DNA of 64,000 nucleotides, from assembly GCF_000621805.1 (NCBI RefSeq), contig NZ_JHXH01000002.1, positions 62,001-126,000 on the forward strand, written 5' to 3'. The notes under the pieces were generated by a model, which saw nothing but the letters and a program-made list of their open reading frames with translations, was not told where the DNA came from and searched no databases. Positions 25,614-34,327 of the stretch are shown in pieces. The position numbers and the translations under genes were made by a program. Within the stretch, counting starts at the first letter, position 1. The number at the start of each line of letters is the position of its first letter. The stretch is from Ruminococcus sp. FC2018 (GTDB lineage Bacteria; Bacillota; Clostridia; Oscillospirales; Ruminococcaceae).

Positions 25614-26069
25614 GTGAAAGTAAGGATAGAGATAGACGACAGCGTTACAGAGGACGAGGTCGTTATCCGATGTCATAGCTTTGACAGCAACACCGCCCGT
25701 ATACAGCAAGCCCTTACAGAGCTTACCGACAGTACACAGCTCACTTTCTTCAAGGACAATGCCGAGTATTATATGCCCATAGACAGGATACTGTTTTTTG
25801 AAACATCCTCCGGTGGCATAGACGCACATACCGCTGACGATGTCTTTACTATCAAGAAAAAGCTTTATGAGCTTGAGGAGATATTGCCAAGGTCGTTTAT
25901 GAGAGTGTCCAAATCGGCGATCCTTAATCTGAATATGGTGTACTCGGTGGAGAAAAATATAACCGCCTCAAGTCTGGTGAGATTTATGGGCACCGATAAG
26001 CTGGTCTATGTTTCAAGGATATATTATAAGGCAATGAAACAAAGACTTGATGAGAGAAGGCACCTCTGA
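25614..26069 (+). CDS. Stand-alone LytTR-family transcription regulator
   Basis: 151 aa. There is no receiver domain. The N-terminal 50 residues (KVRIEIDDSVTEDEVVIRC...) match the short leader of LytTR-only regulators, and the LytTR DNA-binding domain covers about 52-150 (ILFFETSSGGIDAHT, LPRSFMRVSKSAILNLNMV, LVYVSRIYYKAMKQRL). I chose GTG at 25614 with GGAGGTGG upstream. The following DUF3781 and LiaF-like genes form a probable operon, in line with LytTR regulators that control neighbouring membrane proteins. Confidence 0.9.
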   Translation: MKVRIEIDDSVTEDEVVIRCHSFDSNTARIQQALTELTDSTQLTFFKDNAEYYMPIDRILFFETSSGGIDAHTADDVFTIKKKLYELEEILPRSFMRVSKSAILNLNMVYSVEKNITASSLVRFMGTDKLVYVSRIYYKAMKQRLDERRHL

Positions 26070-26129
26070 CGGCGTAGAAAAAGAGAAGTCGTTAAGTGCA
26101 TATGCAATGGTAATTGCAAGGGAGATAAT

Positions 26130-26372
26130 ATGGGCAGCAGGATAATTCTTAACGACATTCACAGGCTCTGCGCCTTGGAGCCTGCACAGGAGAGGATAAG
26201 AGAAAATCTGAACCTGGGAGATGCTGATGTGGTGGAATACTGCAAAGGTATGCTGTCAAGGGAAGATTGCAGGATAATGGGTAAAGGCGAAAATATACTG
26301 TGTATGATAGGAAATATAATAATTTCCGTAAACAGTGCAACTCATATGATAATCTCGGCGCATAAGCTTTAA
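26130..26372 (+). CDS. DUF3781-like small protein
   Basis: 80 aa. RIRENLNLGDADVVEYCKGML, CRIMGKGENILC and IISVNSATHMIISAHK follow the spacing of DUF3781 proteins (N-L-x-x-DVVEYCK...KGKNWY...VNA-x-SYTIITAHK). Its role is unknown. The ATG follows AAGGGAG. It sits between the LytTR regulator and the LiaF-like protein, so it may belong to that response. Confidence 0.72.
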   Translation: MGSRIILNDIHRLCALEPAQERIRENLNLGDADVVEYCKGMLSREDCRIMGKGENILCMIGNIIISVNSATHMIISAHKL

Positions 26373-26411
26373 CGCCGAGCGTGGAATTTTATCGAAAGGG
26401 AGGACACGAAA

Positions 26412-27161
26412 TTGAAAAAGTTTACCATCAAAAATGTGCTTTGGGGATTCCTTTTCATAGGCATAGCAACTATGATAATCTGCCGTGCAGCAGGACTGCT
26501 TCCTGATTTTGATACGGTGAATATCTGGTCGCTGCTTCTGGCGGCACTTCTTATCCCGCTTTTCGTTGTGGGATGTATGCACCTTGTGTTCAGCGCAATA
26601 TTCTTCCCCATGGCTATCTGGGCAATTATATTCAGCGAACAGCTGGGGATACAGAAATTCACTCCGTGGCCCGTGCTGGGTGCGGCACTGTTTTTAAGCA
26701 TAGGCTGCGCACTTCTTGTTCCCAGAAACGTAAAGTGGTTCAAGAATGTCTGGGACGGTGACGATGCCTTTTCAAAGCACGAGGACAGCGAGCATTGGAC
26801 AGACGAAAATGTTGCCGGAGGCGGAAACGGCGACCTTAAAATGAACACCAGCTTCGCAGGCTCCAGCAAGTATATCAACAGCGAGGATTTCAGAGGCTGC
26901 GATATAAACTGCTCCTTTGGCGGAACAAAGGTGTACTTTGATAAGGCAGTTATACAAGGCAGATCCGCTACCATCAACCTGAAGGCAGAGTTCTCGGGAG
27001 TCGAGCTGTATGTGCCCAAGGAGTGGACGGTGAAAAATATGCTGCGCACCAAAATGGGCGGCGTGGAGGAAAAGGGAGCCAAGGATGCTGCCAAGAGCGG
27101 CAAGTTCGTAGTGCTTACAGGAGACACTTCGTTCAGTGGGGTAACAATACATTATTGCTGA
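26412..27161 (+). CDS. LiaF-like membrane protein
   Basis: 249 aa. Several membrane helices fill the first 105 residues. A C-terminal domain (about 135-249) follows, with LKMNTSFAGSSKYINSEDFRGCDINCSFGGTKVYF and TINLKAEFSGVELYVPKEWTV, the beta-helix-like pattern of the LiaF/polymer-forming (cell wall-active antibiotics response) domain. The start is TTG at 26412 behind GGGAGGA. In Bacillus, LiaF inhibits the envelope-stress kinase LiaS; here the linked regulator is LytTR instead. The link to envelope stress is inference. Confidence 0.8.
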   Translation: MKKFTIKNVLWGFLFIGIATMIICRAAGLLPDFDTVNIWSLLLAALLIPLFVVGCMHLVFSAIFFPMAIWAIIFSEQLGIQKFTPWPVLGAALFLSIGCALLVPRNVKWFKNVWDGDDAFSKHEDSEHWTDENVAGGGNGDLKMNTSFAGSSKYINSEDFRGCDINCSFGGTKVYFDKAVIQGRSATINLKAEFSGVELYVPKEWTVKNMLRTKMGGVEEKGAKDAAKSGKFVVLTGDTSFSGVTIHYC

Positions 27162-27216
27162 TACTCACACAGCGGGAAACTGAACAAAGCAGATCAATTA
27201 TGTGGGAGAGCAAAAG

Positions 27217-27244
27217 ATCCGGCGATGATCCGCCGGATTTTTTG
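27217..27244 (+). terminator. Terminator after the LytTR operon
   Basis: A 7-bp stem, ATCCGGC (27217-27223) with 27232-27238, is followed by TTTTTT. Confidence 0.82.
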
Positions 27245-27247
27245 TGC

Positions 27248-27276
27248 TTTACAAACCCGGATAAATGTAGTATAAT
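27248..27276 (+). promoter_or_regulatory. Promoter of the gene at 27308
   Basis: TTTACA (27248-27253), a 17-base spacer and TATAAT (27271-27276). Confidence 0.75.
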
Positions 27277-27307
27277 GTCTGTAAATAAAAAAAGGGGGAG
27301 TGGCATT

Positions 27308-28168
27308 ATGCCAAAAGGAAGTAATAAGATGAAAATTGCAGGACTGATAGCCTGCATAAGTGCCGGCTTTGTTGCCGGATTGTGTATCTATACCATGATA
27401 CAGCTGTCAAATATGTCGTCCAGCTATATCTTTTATCAAGCGGGCGTGGACAGCTCGTCTGTCTACGGTGTGCTTGCAGCGTTTATCATCGTGCATATTT
27501 ACAGAGCTATCGCAGGAGCATATGCCGTCAGCAAAGCGGAAAAGCCGCAAAAAGCCGGAGGAGCAATGGCAAACGCCATTATCGCTCTGATTTTCAGTGC
27601 CATCTGGATGATGCTTATGATCTACTCTGCAAACCGAACAGCATCACTGAATGCTCTGGGAGTTATACTTCTTGTGCTGTCCATTGCCGATGTTGTAATG
27701 TTTATCGTAGTGATCGTTGGCACAGTTCAGAACGGCAACAAGGTGATCGTCAACAGCTGGGGACCAAGCCCCTACGGCGGCTATAACCAGATGCCCGGCG
27801 GTATGCCCGGACAGTATCCGCAGCAGCCGCAGCAGCCATACGGATATCAGAACGATCCCTACGCAAACCGGCAGCAGTATACCCCCTTCGGGTATCAGCA
27901 GCCTTACGGTGCACCGCAGCAGGGAGGATTTACCGACCCACGCTTTGCACAGCAGCCGTATCAACAGCAGTATAACAACCCCTACGGCGCACAGCCTCAG
28001 CAGGGCGGGTACTATCAGCAGCCTATGCAGCCCCAGTATCAGCAGCAGCCTTATCAGTCACAGCAGCCACAGCAAGCCCAGCCTGTTAATGCTGCTGCAT
28101 CGACCGAGCACCCACAGTCGCCCCACAGCGAGCCTGTGACTGCCGACTCGCCGACACAGGGAGAATAA
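27308..28168 (+). CDS. Four-helix membrane protein with a Gln/Pro/Gly/Tyr-rich tail
   Basis: 286 aa. Four membrane helices lie at about 8-30, 48-70, 83-103 and 112-132. The C-terminal 140 residues are low complexity (repeated PYG, QQPY, QQP), like tails of some Gram-positive membrane proteins. I chose the ATG at 27308, with GGGGGAG upstream and a promoter at 27248; the longer upstream frame crosses a terminator and promoter and is rejected. The function is unknown. Confidence 0.78.
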   Translation: MPKGSNKMKIAGLIACISAGFVAGLCIYTMIQLSNMSSSYIFYQAGVDSSSVYGVLAAFIIVHIYRAIAGAYAVSKAEKPQKAGGAMANAIIALIFSAIWMMLMIYSANRTASLNALGVILLVLSIADVVMFIVVIVGTVQNGNKVIVNSWGPSPYGGYNQMPGGMPGQYPQQPQQPYGYQNDPYANRQQYTPFGYQQPYGAPQQGGFTDPRFAQQPYQQQYNNPYGAQPQQGGYYQQPMQPQYQQQPYQSQQPQQAQPVNAAASTEHPQSPHSEPVTADSPTQGE

Positions 28169-28177
28169 AAAACAAAA

Positions 28178-28206
28178 AAAGAGCTGTTAAAACAACAGCT
28201 CTTTTC
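28178..28206. terminator. Bidirectional terminator between the Gln-rich protein gene and secF
   Basis: An 8-bp stem GAGCTGTT (28181-28188) with 28194-28201 is extended by A/T pairs, with A and T runs on either side; it serves both convergent genes. Confidence 0.85.
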
Positions 28207-28219
28207 TTTATGCTTGTTT

Positions 28220-29197
28220 TTATCTTCTCTGGGATCTCTTTTCTTTCTTTGCAGCCTTGCCCTTGCCCTTCTTGGCTTTGTGCTTTTCCCACATTACCCA
28301 GAGTGTAGGAGCGATGCAGTTGGATGAGTAAACACCTGCGATCATACCTATGATAAGAGGGAATGCAAAGCTGATGATGGAAGAAACGCCTGCGATAAAG
28401 CATACCATGCATACAGTAGCCATAGCCAGCACTGTTGTAACTGTGGTGTGGATGGAACGTCCCATTGTCTGTGTAATGGAAAGGTTGACCAGCTGGTCAA
28501 GCTCGTACTTGCTGCCCACAAGCTTCTCGTTCTCTCTGATACGGTCATAAATAATGATCGTAGCGTTGATAGAGTAGCCCAGGATAGTAAGCAGTACAGC
28601 CATGAAGTTTGCGTTGATGTCAAACCTGCAAATAACGAAGCAGCCGTAAACCATACACATATCGTGTATAAGTGCCACTACCGAGAACACACCTGCGGAT
28701 ATACCGCCGATCTTTCTGAATCTGAAGCCGATGTAGATTATGGTGATGACTGCGGCAAATGCGCAGGCAACCAGACATTTCAGGAAAAAGTCAAGACCGT
28801 TTGAAGCGGCAACGTCGGTGGACTCCAGAAGCTTGACGTCGTTGTCCTTGAATTTCTCTGTGAGCGCAGTCTTGATGGAGTTCTGCTTGTCATCGCTGAT
28901 GCCCTCCTTGGAGGAGAACTGTATCTTTATCGTTTTGGAATCGGATGCGGTGTCCTCGCCTAAGGTTATGGTGCATTTATCGTCCACCGTATCGCTTACA
29001 ACCTTCTCGATGTCCTCGGTCTTAAGCTCGCCTGTGTATGAATATGTGAGGATAGTACCGCCCTTGAACTCGATAGCCACATTGAGCTTGATGACCAGCG
29101 TCAGCACGATGAAAGTCACGATAAGCAGACAGGAGATCGCATAGAATATCTTGCGCTTTTCATAGACCTTTAAGATCTTTGGTTCTTTTTTATCCAT
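28220..29197 (-). CDS. secF: Protein translocase subunit SecF
   Basis: 325 aa. An N-terminal helix is followed by an external domain beginning with VAIEFKGGTILTYSYTGE (the family's FKGG motif), then five helices, including IIYDRIREN and TLGYSINATIIIYDR-type segments typical of SecF. With SecD it forms the proton-driven complex that pulls secreted proteins out of the SecYEG channel. Its ATG overlaps the end of secD by eight bases. Confidence 0.95.
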   Translation of the reverse strand: MDKKEPKILKVYEKRKIFYAISCLLIVTFIVLTLVIKLNVAIEFKGGTILTYSYTGELKTEDIEKVVSDTVDDKCTITLGEDTASDSKTIKIQFSSKEGISDDKQNSIKTALTEKFKDNDVKLLESTDVAASNGLDFFLKCLVACAFAAVITIIYIGFRFRKIGGISAGVFSVVALIHDMCMVYGCFVICRFDINANFMAVLLTILGYSINATIIIYDRIRENEKLVGSKYELDQLVNLSITQTMGRSIHTTVTTVLAMATVCMVCFIAGVSSIISFAFPLIIGMIAGVYSSNCIAPTLWVMWEKHKAKKGKGKAAKKEKRSQRR

Positions 29198-30596
29198 CTA
29201 TCTTAGCACCTCCATACAGCTTGCGGTTTCTGAGGAACTTGAACTTGGAAAGAGATGCCAGCATAAGTCTTGAACAGAAAATACCGAATACAAAGTTAAG
29301 AATGATACCCACCAGCAGGGTGTAGCCCAGCGAGTAGATAGTACCTGCTGTGGATGCGCCGAAAGCAGCGAACAGCGGGCTGAGCAGGGTGCCGAACACG
29401 CTGTCGGTAGGTCCGAAAGCACCCATAAGTATAATTGCTACGAACACGACTGTGATGTTTCCGTCGAACACAGCGCTCCACGCTCTCTTGTAGCCAAGCT
29501 CGATAGCGCCGTTAAGGGTCTTGCCGTTGTTAAGCTCTTCCTTGATACGCTCTGCGGTGATAACGTTTGCGTCAACGCCCATACCGATAGCAAGAATGAT
29601 ACCTGCGATACCGGGAATGGTGAGTGTAAAGGAAGAAATATTCCCGAAGAATCCGGAAATGCAGGCGATGGTACCTACGACCTGTCCGAAAAGAGCGATA
29701 GAAGCCACAAATCCCGGCAGACGGTAGAAGATCATCATGTAAACTGCAATGATGCAGAAGGCTATAACTCCTGCAAGGAGCATTGCGCTAAGTGCGCCCT
29801 CACCCAGAGATGCGGAAATGATGTTTGTGCTTGTGGTGGAAAGCTTGAACGGAAGCGCACCTGCGTTTATCTTGTTTGCAAGGCTGCTTGCCTCGTTCCA
29901 TGTAAAGTTACCTGTGATGCGGCAGCTGCCGTCTCTTATAGGCTCGTTTACTCTCGGAGCGGAGATGCAGTTATCGTCCATCCATATGGAGATCTGACCG
30001 CCTGTTCCGGAAAGCTCGGTGGTAGCGTTTGCAAATGCCTCCTTGCCGCTTTCGTTAAGCTCAAGGCTTACTGCAAATCCGGAATTGCCGTCGGAAGTAT
30101 CCGAATAAGCTGTTGCCTTTTTAACGTCCTTACCTGTGAGTACCTGTTCTCCCGAAGCCTCGGAACCCTTGCGGAAGGTAAGCAGTGCAGTTTCGCCCAG
30201 CTCTGCCACAGCAGCCTCAGGGTCGAAATCAGATTCCCCTGCCTGCCACGGGAAGGATACGATAACTCTCTTTTTGGAGTAGTCCACATAGACCTCACTG
30301 TCTGTGATATTAAGTCCTACAAGTCTCTGCTCGATAATAGCCTTTGCAGCGTCCATGTCGTCGTTGGTAATGTCCTCCACCTTCGGCTGATCGCTGCCCT
30401 CAGCAGGAGCTGCGGGTTCAAAGGTAGCGTTTACACCGCCCTGGATATCTATACCCCAGCGGATCTCCTCAGCACCTTTGATATAGGTGTGTTTGGTGTC
30501 TCCATAGTAGGTGTGCACTCCGAAGAATGTGAGATAAGCAAAAGCCAGAATGCATATCACAACGATGAAAAACACCGGTTTTTTAACTTTTTTCAC
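29190..30596 (-). CDS. secD: Protein translocase subunit SecD
   Basis: 468 aa. RWGIDIQGGVNATFEP matches the SecD D1 motif (GLDL-x-GG-x), a large external domain follows, and then a five-helix region with GIAGIILAIGMGVDANVITAERIKEEL, the most conserved SecD block. I chose GTG at 30596 because AGGAGG lies seven bases upstream; earlier in-frame ATGs have no ribosome site. It is transcribed with secF from the promoter at 30739. Confidence 0.95.
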   Translation of the reverse strand: MKKVKKPVFFIVVICILAFAYLTFFGVHTYYGDTKHTYIKGAEEIRWGIDIQGGVNATFEPAAPAEGSDQPKVEDITNDDMDAAKAIIEQRLVGLNITDSEVYVDYSKKRVIVSFPWQAGESDFDPEAAVAELGETALLTFRKGSEASGEQVLTGKDVKKATAYSDTSDGNSGFAVSLELNESGKEAFANATTELSGTGGQISIWMDDNCISAPRVNEPIRDGSCRITGNFTWNEASSLANKINAGALPFKLSTTSTNIISASLGEGALSAMLLAGVIAFCIIAVYMMIFYRLPGFVASIALFGQVVGTIACISGFFGNISSFTLTIPGIAGIILAIGMGVDANVITAERIKEELNNGKTLNGAIELGYKRAWSAVFDGNITVVFVAIILMGAFGPTDSVFGTLLSPLFAAFGASTAGTIYSLGYTLLVGIILNFVFGIFCSRLMLASLSKFKFLRNRKLYGGAKIDG

Positions 30597-30710
30597 CTTT
30601 TTTCCTCCTATTTTCATGTTCCGCACAAGCGGAGCTGTATACTTCATCACCGAGGGCATAAGCCGAAAGCTTTGATGCCGTCAGATATACACATATACAT
30701 TGGCTATTAA

Positions 30711-30739
30711 ATTATATTACTTTTTTTCCGAAAAGTCAA
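30711..30739 (-). promoter_or_regulatory. Promoter of secDF
   Basis: On the minus strand, TTGACT (30739-30734), a 17-base spacer and TATAAT (30716-30711). It is divergent from the tex promoter 60 bases away. Confidence 0.82.
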
Positions 30740-30800
30740 GTGTATGCGCCCATTCTTTTACATTCACCGGGGCATTTTGCGCATATTGTACACAACGGTT

Positions 30801-30829
30801 TTGACTTTTAAGGGAAAATGTGTTATAAT
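30801..30829 (+). promoter_or_regulatory. Promoter of tex
   Basis: TTGACT (30801-30806), a 17-base spacer and TATAAT (30824-30829). Confidence 0.82.
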
Positions 30830-30884
30830 ATTCATGCAAAATTAACCCCTTATAGGGGGAAAACTGAAACGGAGAATTACACAA

Positions 30885-33032
30885 ATGGACATTAACGCTA
30901 CCCTTGCAAAGGAATTTGGTCTGAAACAGGAGCAGGTGGACAACACCGTTGCTCTTATAGATGACGATAAGACGATACCCTTTATCGCCCGGTACAGAAA
31001 AGAGGTCACAGGCTCTCTTGACGACCAGGTGCTGCGTGAGCTGAATGATCGCCTTACATATCTTCGCAATCTTGAAAAGCGCAAGGAGGAGGTCCGTGGG
31101 TCTATCACCGAGCAGGAGAAAATGACCGACGAGCTTGACAAAGCCATAACCGATGCCATGACGCTTGTGGAGGTAGAGGACATCTACCGCCCGTATAAGC
31201 CCAAGAGAAAGACCAGAGCAAGCATTGCAAGAGAAAAGGGACTTGAGGGACTGGCTGAATTTCTGCTGGAACAGACAGATACCGCCGATCCCGAGGCTCA
31301 GGGTGCAAAATATATTGATGAGGAAAAGGGCGTGGCAAATGCTCAGGACGCACTGCAGGGCGCAATGGATATTATTGCGGAGGATGTTTCCGATTCTGCG
31401 GAGCTGAGAAAATATCTGCGTACCCTTTTCTCCCAGATAGGAAAGGTAAATGCCTGTGCGTCAGGCGAGGACGCAGATGCGGTGTATCAGAACTACTTTG
31501 AATTCTCCGAGGGAGTTTCAAGGATCGCAGGACACCGTATACTTGCCATTGACAGAGGCGAAAAAGAGGGTGCGCTTAAAGTCAGCGTTGACGTTCCCGA
31601 GGGAGCAGGGGAAAGAGCGGTCACCTCACGCTATGTTAAAAACCAGTCCCCCTGCGGCAAGCTTGTGGAGGCTGCCTGTGTTGACAGCTATAAAAGGCTT
31701 ATTTACCCCTCTATCGAGCGTGAGATACGCTCCGAGCTTTCTCAGAATGCCCAGGAGGGCGCAATAAAAGTGTTCTCCTCCAACCTTCGCCAGCTGCTTA
31801 TGGCACCCCCCGTAAAGGGCACCGTAACCCTGGGACTTGACCCGGGATATGCTCACGGCTGTAAAATTGCCGTTGTGGACGAAACGGGCAAGGTGCTTGA
31901 CACAAGCATAGTTTACCTTACTCCCCCCAGGAAAGAGACAGAAAAGGCTAAGAGAATAATCTCCCGTATGATCGAAAAATGCGGCGTTACCACCATTGCC
32001 ATAGGCAACGGCACCGCATCAAGGGAGTCGGAGCAGTTTGTGGCGGAGCTGCTTAAAGAGATACCGCAGAAGGTTTCCTATATGGTGGTATCGGAAGCGG
32101 GAGCGTCGGTTTATTCCGCCTCAAAGCTTGCCGCCGAGGAGTTCCCGGACTACGACGTTTCTCTGCGAAGCGCAGTTTCCATCGCCAGAAGAATGCAGGA
32201 CCCTCTTGCGGAGCTTGTAAAGATAGACCCTAAGGCTATCGGCGTGGGACAGTATCAGCACGATATGCCCAAAGCCCGTATGGACGAGGCGCTCAGAGGC
32301 GTTGTTGAGGACTGTGTGAACTCGGTGGGGGTCGACCTTAACACAGCGTCCTATTCGCTTTTGTCCTACATTTCCGGAATAAACAGCACCGTTGCAAAAA
32401 ACATCGTTGCGTACCGTGAGGAAAACGGCGCATTTACAGACAGGAAGCAGCTTATGAAAGTTGCCAAGCTGGGAGCAAAGGCGTTTGAGCAGTGCGCAGG
32501 ATTTCTGCGTGTGCCGGGAGCCAAAAACCCCCTTGACAATACAGGCGTGCACCCCGAGTCCTACGGTGCGGCAAATGCCCTTATTGAAAAATGCGGCTTC
32601 TCTGTGGCGGATATGGGCAATAAGGAGCTTATCGAAAGCAAGGTAAAAAAAGAGGGTATAAGCACCCTTGCAGCCTCTATCGGCGTGGGTATCCCCACCC
32701 TTGAGGACATTGTGAAAGAGCTGGAAAAGCCGGGACGTGACCCCCGTGACGAGCTGCCCCCTCCTCTTATGAGAAGCGGCGACGTTATGGAGCTGTCCGA
32801 CCTTAAAGAGGGCATGGAGCTTATGGGCACCGTGCGCAACGTAATAGATTTCGGAGCCTTTGTGGATATAGGTGTCCATGAGGACGGTCTGGTGCATATC
32901 TCCCAGATGTGCAATAAATTCATCAAGCACCCCCTTGAAGTGGTCAAGGTCGGTGACGTGGTAAAGGTGTGGGTGCTTGGGGTGGACCTCAAGCGCAAGC
33001 GTATATCCCTCACCATGAAACAGCCCAGATAA
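30885..33032 (+). CDS. tex: Tex-family RNA-binding transcription accessory protein
   Basis: 715 aa, full length. The N-terminal Tex helical domain, IPFIARYRKEVTGSLDDQVLREL, is highly conserved. A YqgF/RNase H-like domain starts near GLDPGYAHGCKIAVVDE, then come a helix-hairpin-helix pair (LNTASYSLLSYISGI, GAKAFEQCAGFLRV) and a C-terminal S1 domain (about 645-715, GTVRNVIDFGAFVDIGVHEDGLVHISQM). Tex proteins bind RNA and affect transcription and stress tolerance. It is a single-gene unit. Confidence 0.96.
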   Translation: MDINATLAKEFGLKQEQVDNTVALIDDDKTIPFIARYRKEVTGSLDDQVLRELNDRLTYLRNLEKRKEEVRGSITEQEKMTDELDKAITDAMTLVEVEDIYRPYKPKRKTRASIAREKGLEGLAEFLLEQTDTADPEAQGAKYIDEEKGVANAQDALQGAMDIIAEDVSDSAELRKYLRTLFSQIGKVNACASGEDADAVYQNYFEFSEGVSRIAGHRILAIDRGEKEGALKVSVDVPEGAGERAVTSRYVKNQSPCGKLVEAACVDSYKRLIYPSIEREIRSELSQNAQEGAIKVFSSNLRQLLMAPPVKGTVTLGLDPGYAHGCKIAVVDETGKVLDTSIVYLTPPRKETEKAKRIISRMIEKCGVTTIAIGNGTASRESEQFVAELLKEIPQKVSYMVVSEAGASVYSASKLAAEEFPDYDVSLRSAVSIARRMQDPLAELVKIDPKAIGVGQYQHDMPKARMDEALRGVVEDCVNSVGVDLNTASYSLLSYISGINSTVAKNIVAYREENGAFTDRKQLMKVAKLGAKAFEQCAGFLRVPGAKNPLDNTGVHPESYGAANALIEKCGFSVADMGNKELIESKVKKEGISTLAASIGVGIPTLEDIVKELEKPGRDPRDELPPPLMRSGDVMELSDLKEGMELMGTVRNVIDFGAFVDIGVHEDGLVHISQMCNKFIKHPLEVVKVGDVVKVWVLGVDLKRKRISLTMKQPR

Positions 33033-33040
33033 AATAATAT

Positions 33041-33081
33041 CACCCGGGAAACGCCATCAAAAAGCTTTCCCGGGTGTTTTT
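33041..33081. terminator. Terminator between tex and the nitroreductase
   Basis: An 11-bp perfect stem, CACCCGGGAAA (33041-33051) with 33066-33076, is followed by TTTTT. Confidence 0.88.
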
Positions 33082-33098
33082 GTCATTCGCCCCTGTTG

Positions 33099-33617
33099 TC
33101 AGTCAACGTAGTAGACCCTGTTGTCCCTGCGTGGTGCAGGCTCTTTCTGCTGGGTGCTGCGCCCCAAGATACAAAATCCTACGCCGATAAGGTCTCCCTG
33201 TACGCCCCATTTTTCAAGAAGCTCCTTGCCCTTGGGCGTTTCAAAAACCTGTCTGCACCTGTGTATCCAGCATGACCCCAGACCAAGGGAATGGGCTGCA
33301 AGGCACATATTTCCCAGAGCAAGACTGCCATCCTCCACAGCGGTGCTCCTTTGTGCGTCCGCCAGTACGCAGATAACGCAGGGTGCGCCGTAGAAAGGGT
33401 CCTCCCCCGAGCCCATGACTTCAGCGTTGAGCTTTGAGAGCAGGTCTCTTGTCTGCTTGTCCCTCACCGCCACAAACACCGGTGCCTGCGCACTTCTGCC
33501 GTTGGGAGCATAAAGTCCGCATTTTATTATCTGCTCAAGCTCCTCATCTGTCACTTGCTCGCCTGTATACTGTTTAATGCTTCGCCTTTGGAGTATAGCC
33601 TCAATTACGCTGTTCAT
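33099..33617 (-). CDS. Nitroreductase-family FMN-dependent oxidoreductase
   Basis: 172 aa. IEAILQRRSIKQYTGEQVTDEELEQIIKCGLYAPNGRSAQAP holds the FMN phosphate-binding RRS and the family's first block, and LGLGSCWIH the later one. It is short, as in the smaller single-domain subgroup. I chose the ATG at 33617 behind GGAGGAAAA; it overlaps the end of the upstream HTH gene by 17 bases, so the two are one operon. The substrate is unknown. Confidence 0.9.
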   Translation of the reverse strand: MNSVIEAILQRRSIKQYTGEQVTDEELEQIIKCGLYAPNGRSAQAPVFVAVRDKQTRDLLSKLNAEVMGSGEDPFYGAPCVICVLADAQRSTAVEDGSLALGNMCLAAHSLGLGSCWIHRCRQVFETPKGKELLEKWGVQGDLIGVGFCILGRSTQQKEPAPRRDNRVYYVD

Positions 33618-34221
33618 CTTTGTTTTCCTCCTTATCCATCTCTCTGCGTATTTCAAGCACCTTTCCCATAACGATTATGTCGCTGTGATAGTCGTCAAGA
33701 TAAATGGTGGGTGCGGTGTTCTCTGCGCTGAGAACAAGCACGCTGCCGTTGAATCTGTGAGTGCGGAAGGTTATTTTCCCGTCCTTTCTTATGGCATAGG
33801 TACAGCCTTCCTGCTGAAAGTCGGCGCACTTTTGCACCAGGATCATGTCCCCCTGCTTGATGTGAGGGAAATTATCCCTGTCGGTGCAAAGATAAAAAGT
33901 AAGCTTGCTGCTGTCGGTGGCACCGCTGTATATTACCGGGCGGTGAGCGACCACCTTTCCGCTGTGGTCCTTAACGGGTATCTTTGCCACCTTGCTTGGG
34001 TCATAGCTGTATTTTGCCGAGTTTTCGTACCCCATAAGCCAGCCCTCGGATACCCCCAGAGCTTTGGAGATCGCCGAAAGCTTGTCAGCCTTGGGTGAGA
34101 AACGTCCTGCCAGATAGGAGCTTATAAAGGATTTTGATATGCCCGTCATCTCGCACAGCTGGTGCTGTCGCAGATTTTTTTCTTTCATCACGCTTTCAAG
34201 CCGCTGGGAAAAAATGCTCAT
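33601..34221 (-). CDS. HTH repressor with S24/LexA-like domain, probably without protease activity
   Basis: 206 aa. An XRE-type helix-turn-helix (about 5-60, LRQHQLCEMTGISKSFISSYLAGR) is followed by a C-terminal S24/LexA-like fold (about 85-195). In the expected Ser position (GDSM-x-P-x-I-x-x-GD) the sequence reads DRDNFPHIKQGD, and the Lys position reads FRTH. The Ser-Lys pair therefore seems absent, so self-cleavage is unlikely. It is the first gene of an operon with the nitroreductase and has its own promoter. Confidence 0.87.
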   Translation of the reverse strand: MSIFSQRLESVMKEKNLRQHQLCEMTGISKSFISSYLAGRFSPKADKLSAISKALGVSEGWLMGYENSAKYSYDPSKVAKIPVKDHSGKVVAHRPVIYSGATDSSKLTFYLCTDRDNFPHIKQGDMILVQKCADFQQEGCTYAIRKDGKITFRTHRFNGSVLVLSAENTAPTIYLDDYHSDIIVMGKVLEIRREMDKEENKDEQRN

Positions 34222-34255
34222 ACAGTCTCCGCCTTTACCTTAGGTTTATGATAGG

Positions 34256-34284
34256 ATTATACCACATCTGCGCCCTTTTGTAAA
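34256..34284 (-). promoter_or_regulatory. Promoter of the HTH-nitroreductase operon
   Basis: On the minus strand, TTTACA (34284-34279), a 17-base spacer and TATAAT (34261-34256). Confidence 0.75.
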
Positions 34285-34327
34285 GCAAAAGTTTTGAAAA
34301 CAACACCTCTGTGAGCCGATGTCTTTC

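Noticed and set aside
27023-27307. Upstream extension of the Gln-rich protein gene to 27023
   Set aside because: It crosses a terminator and a clear promoter and overlaps the LiaF-like gene; the ATG at 27308 has a proper ribosome site.
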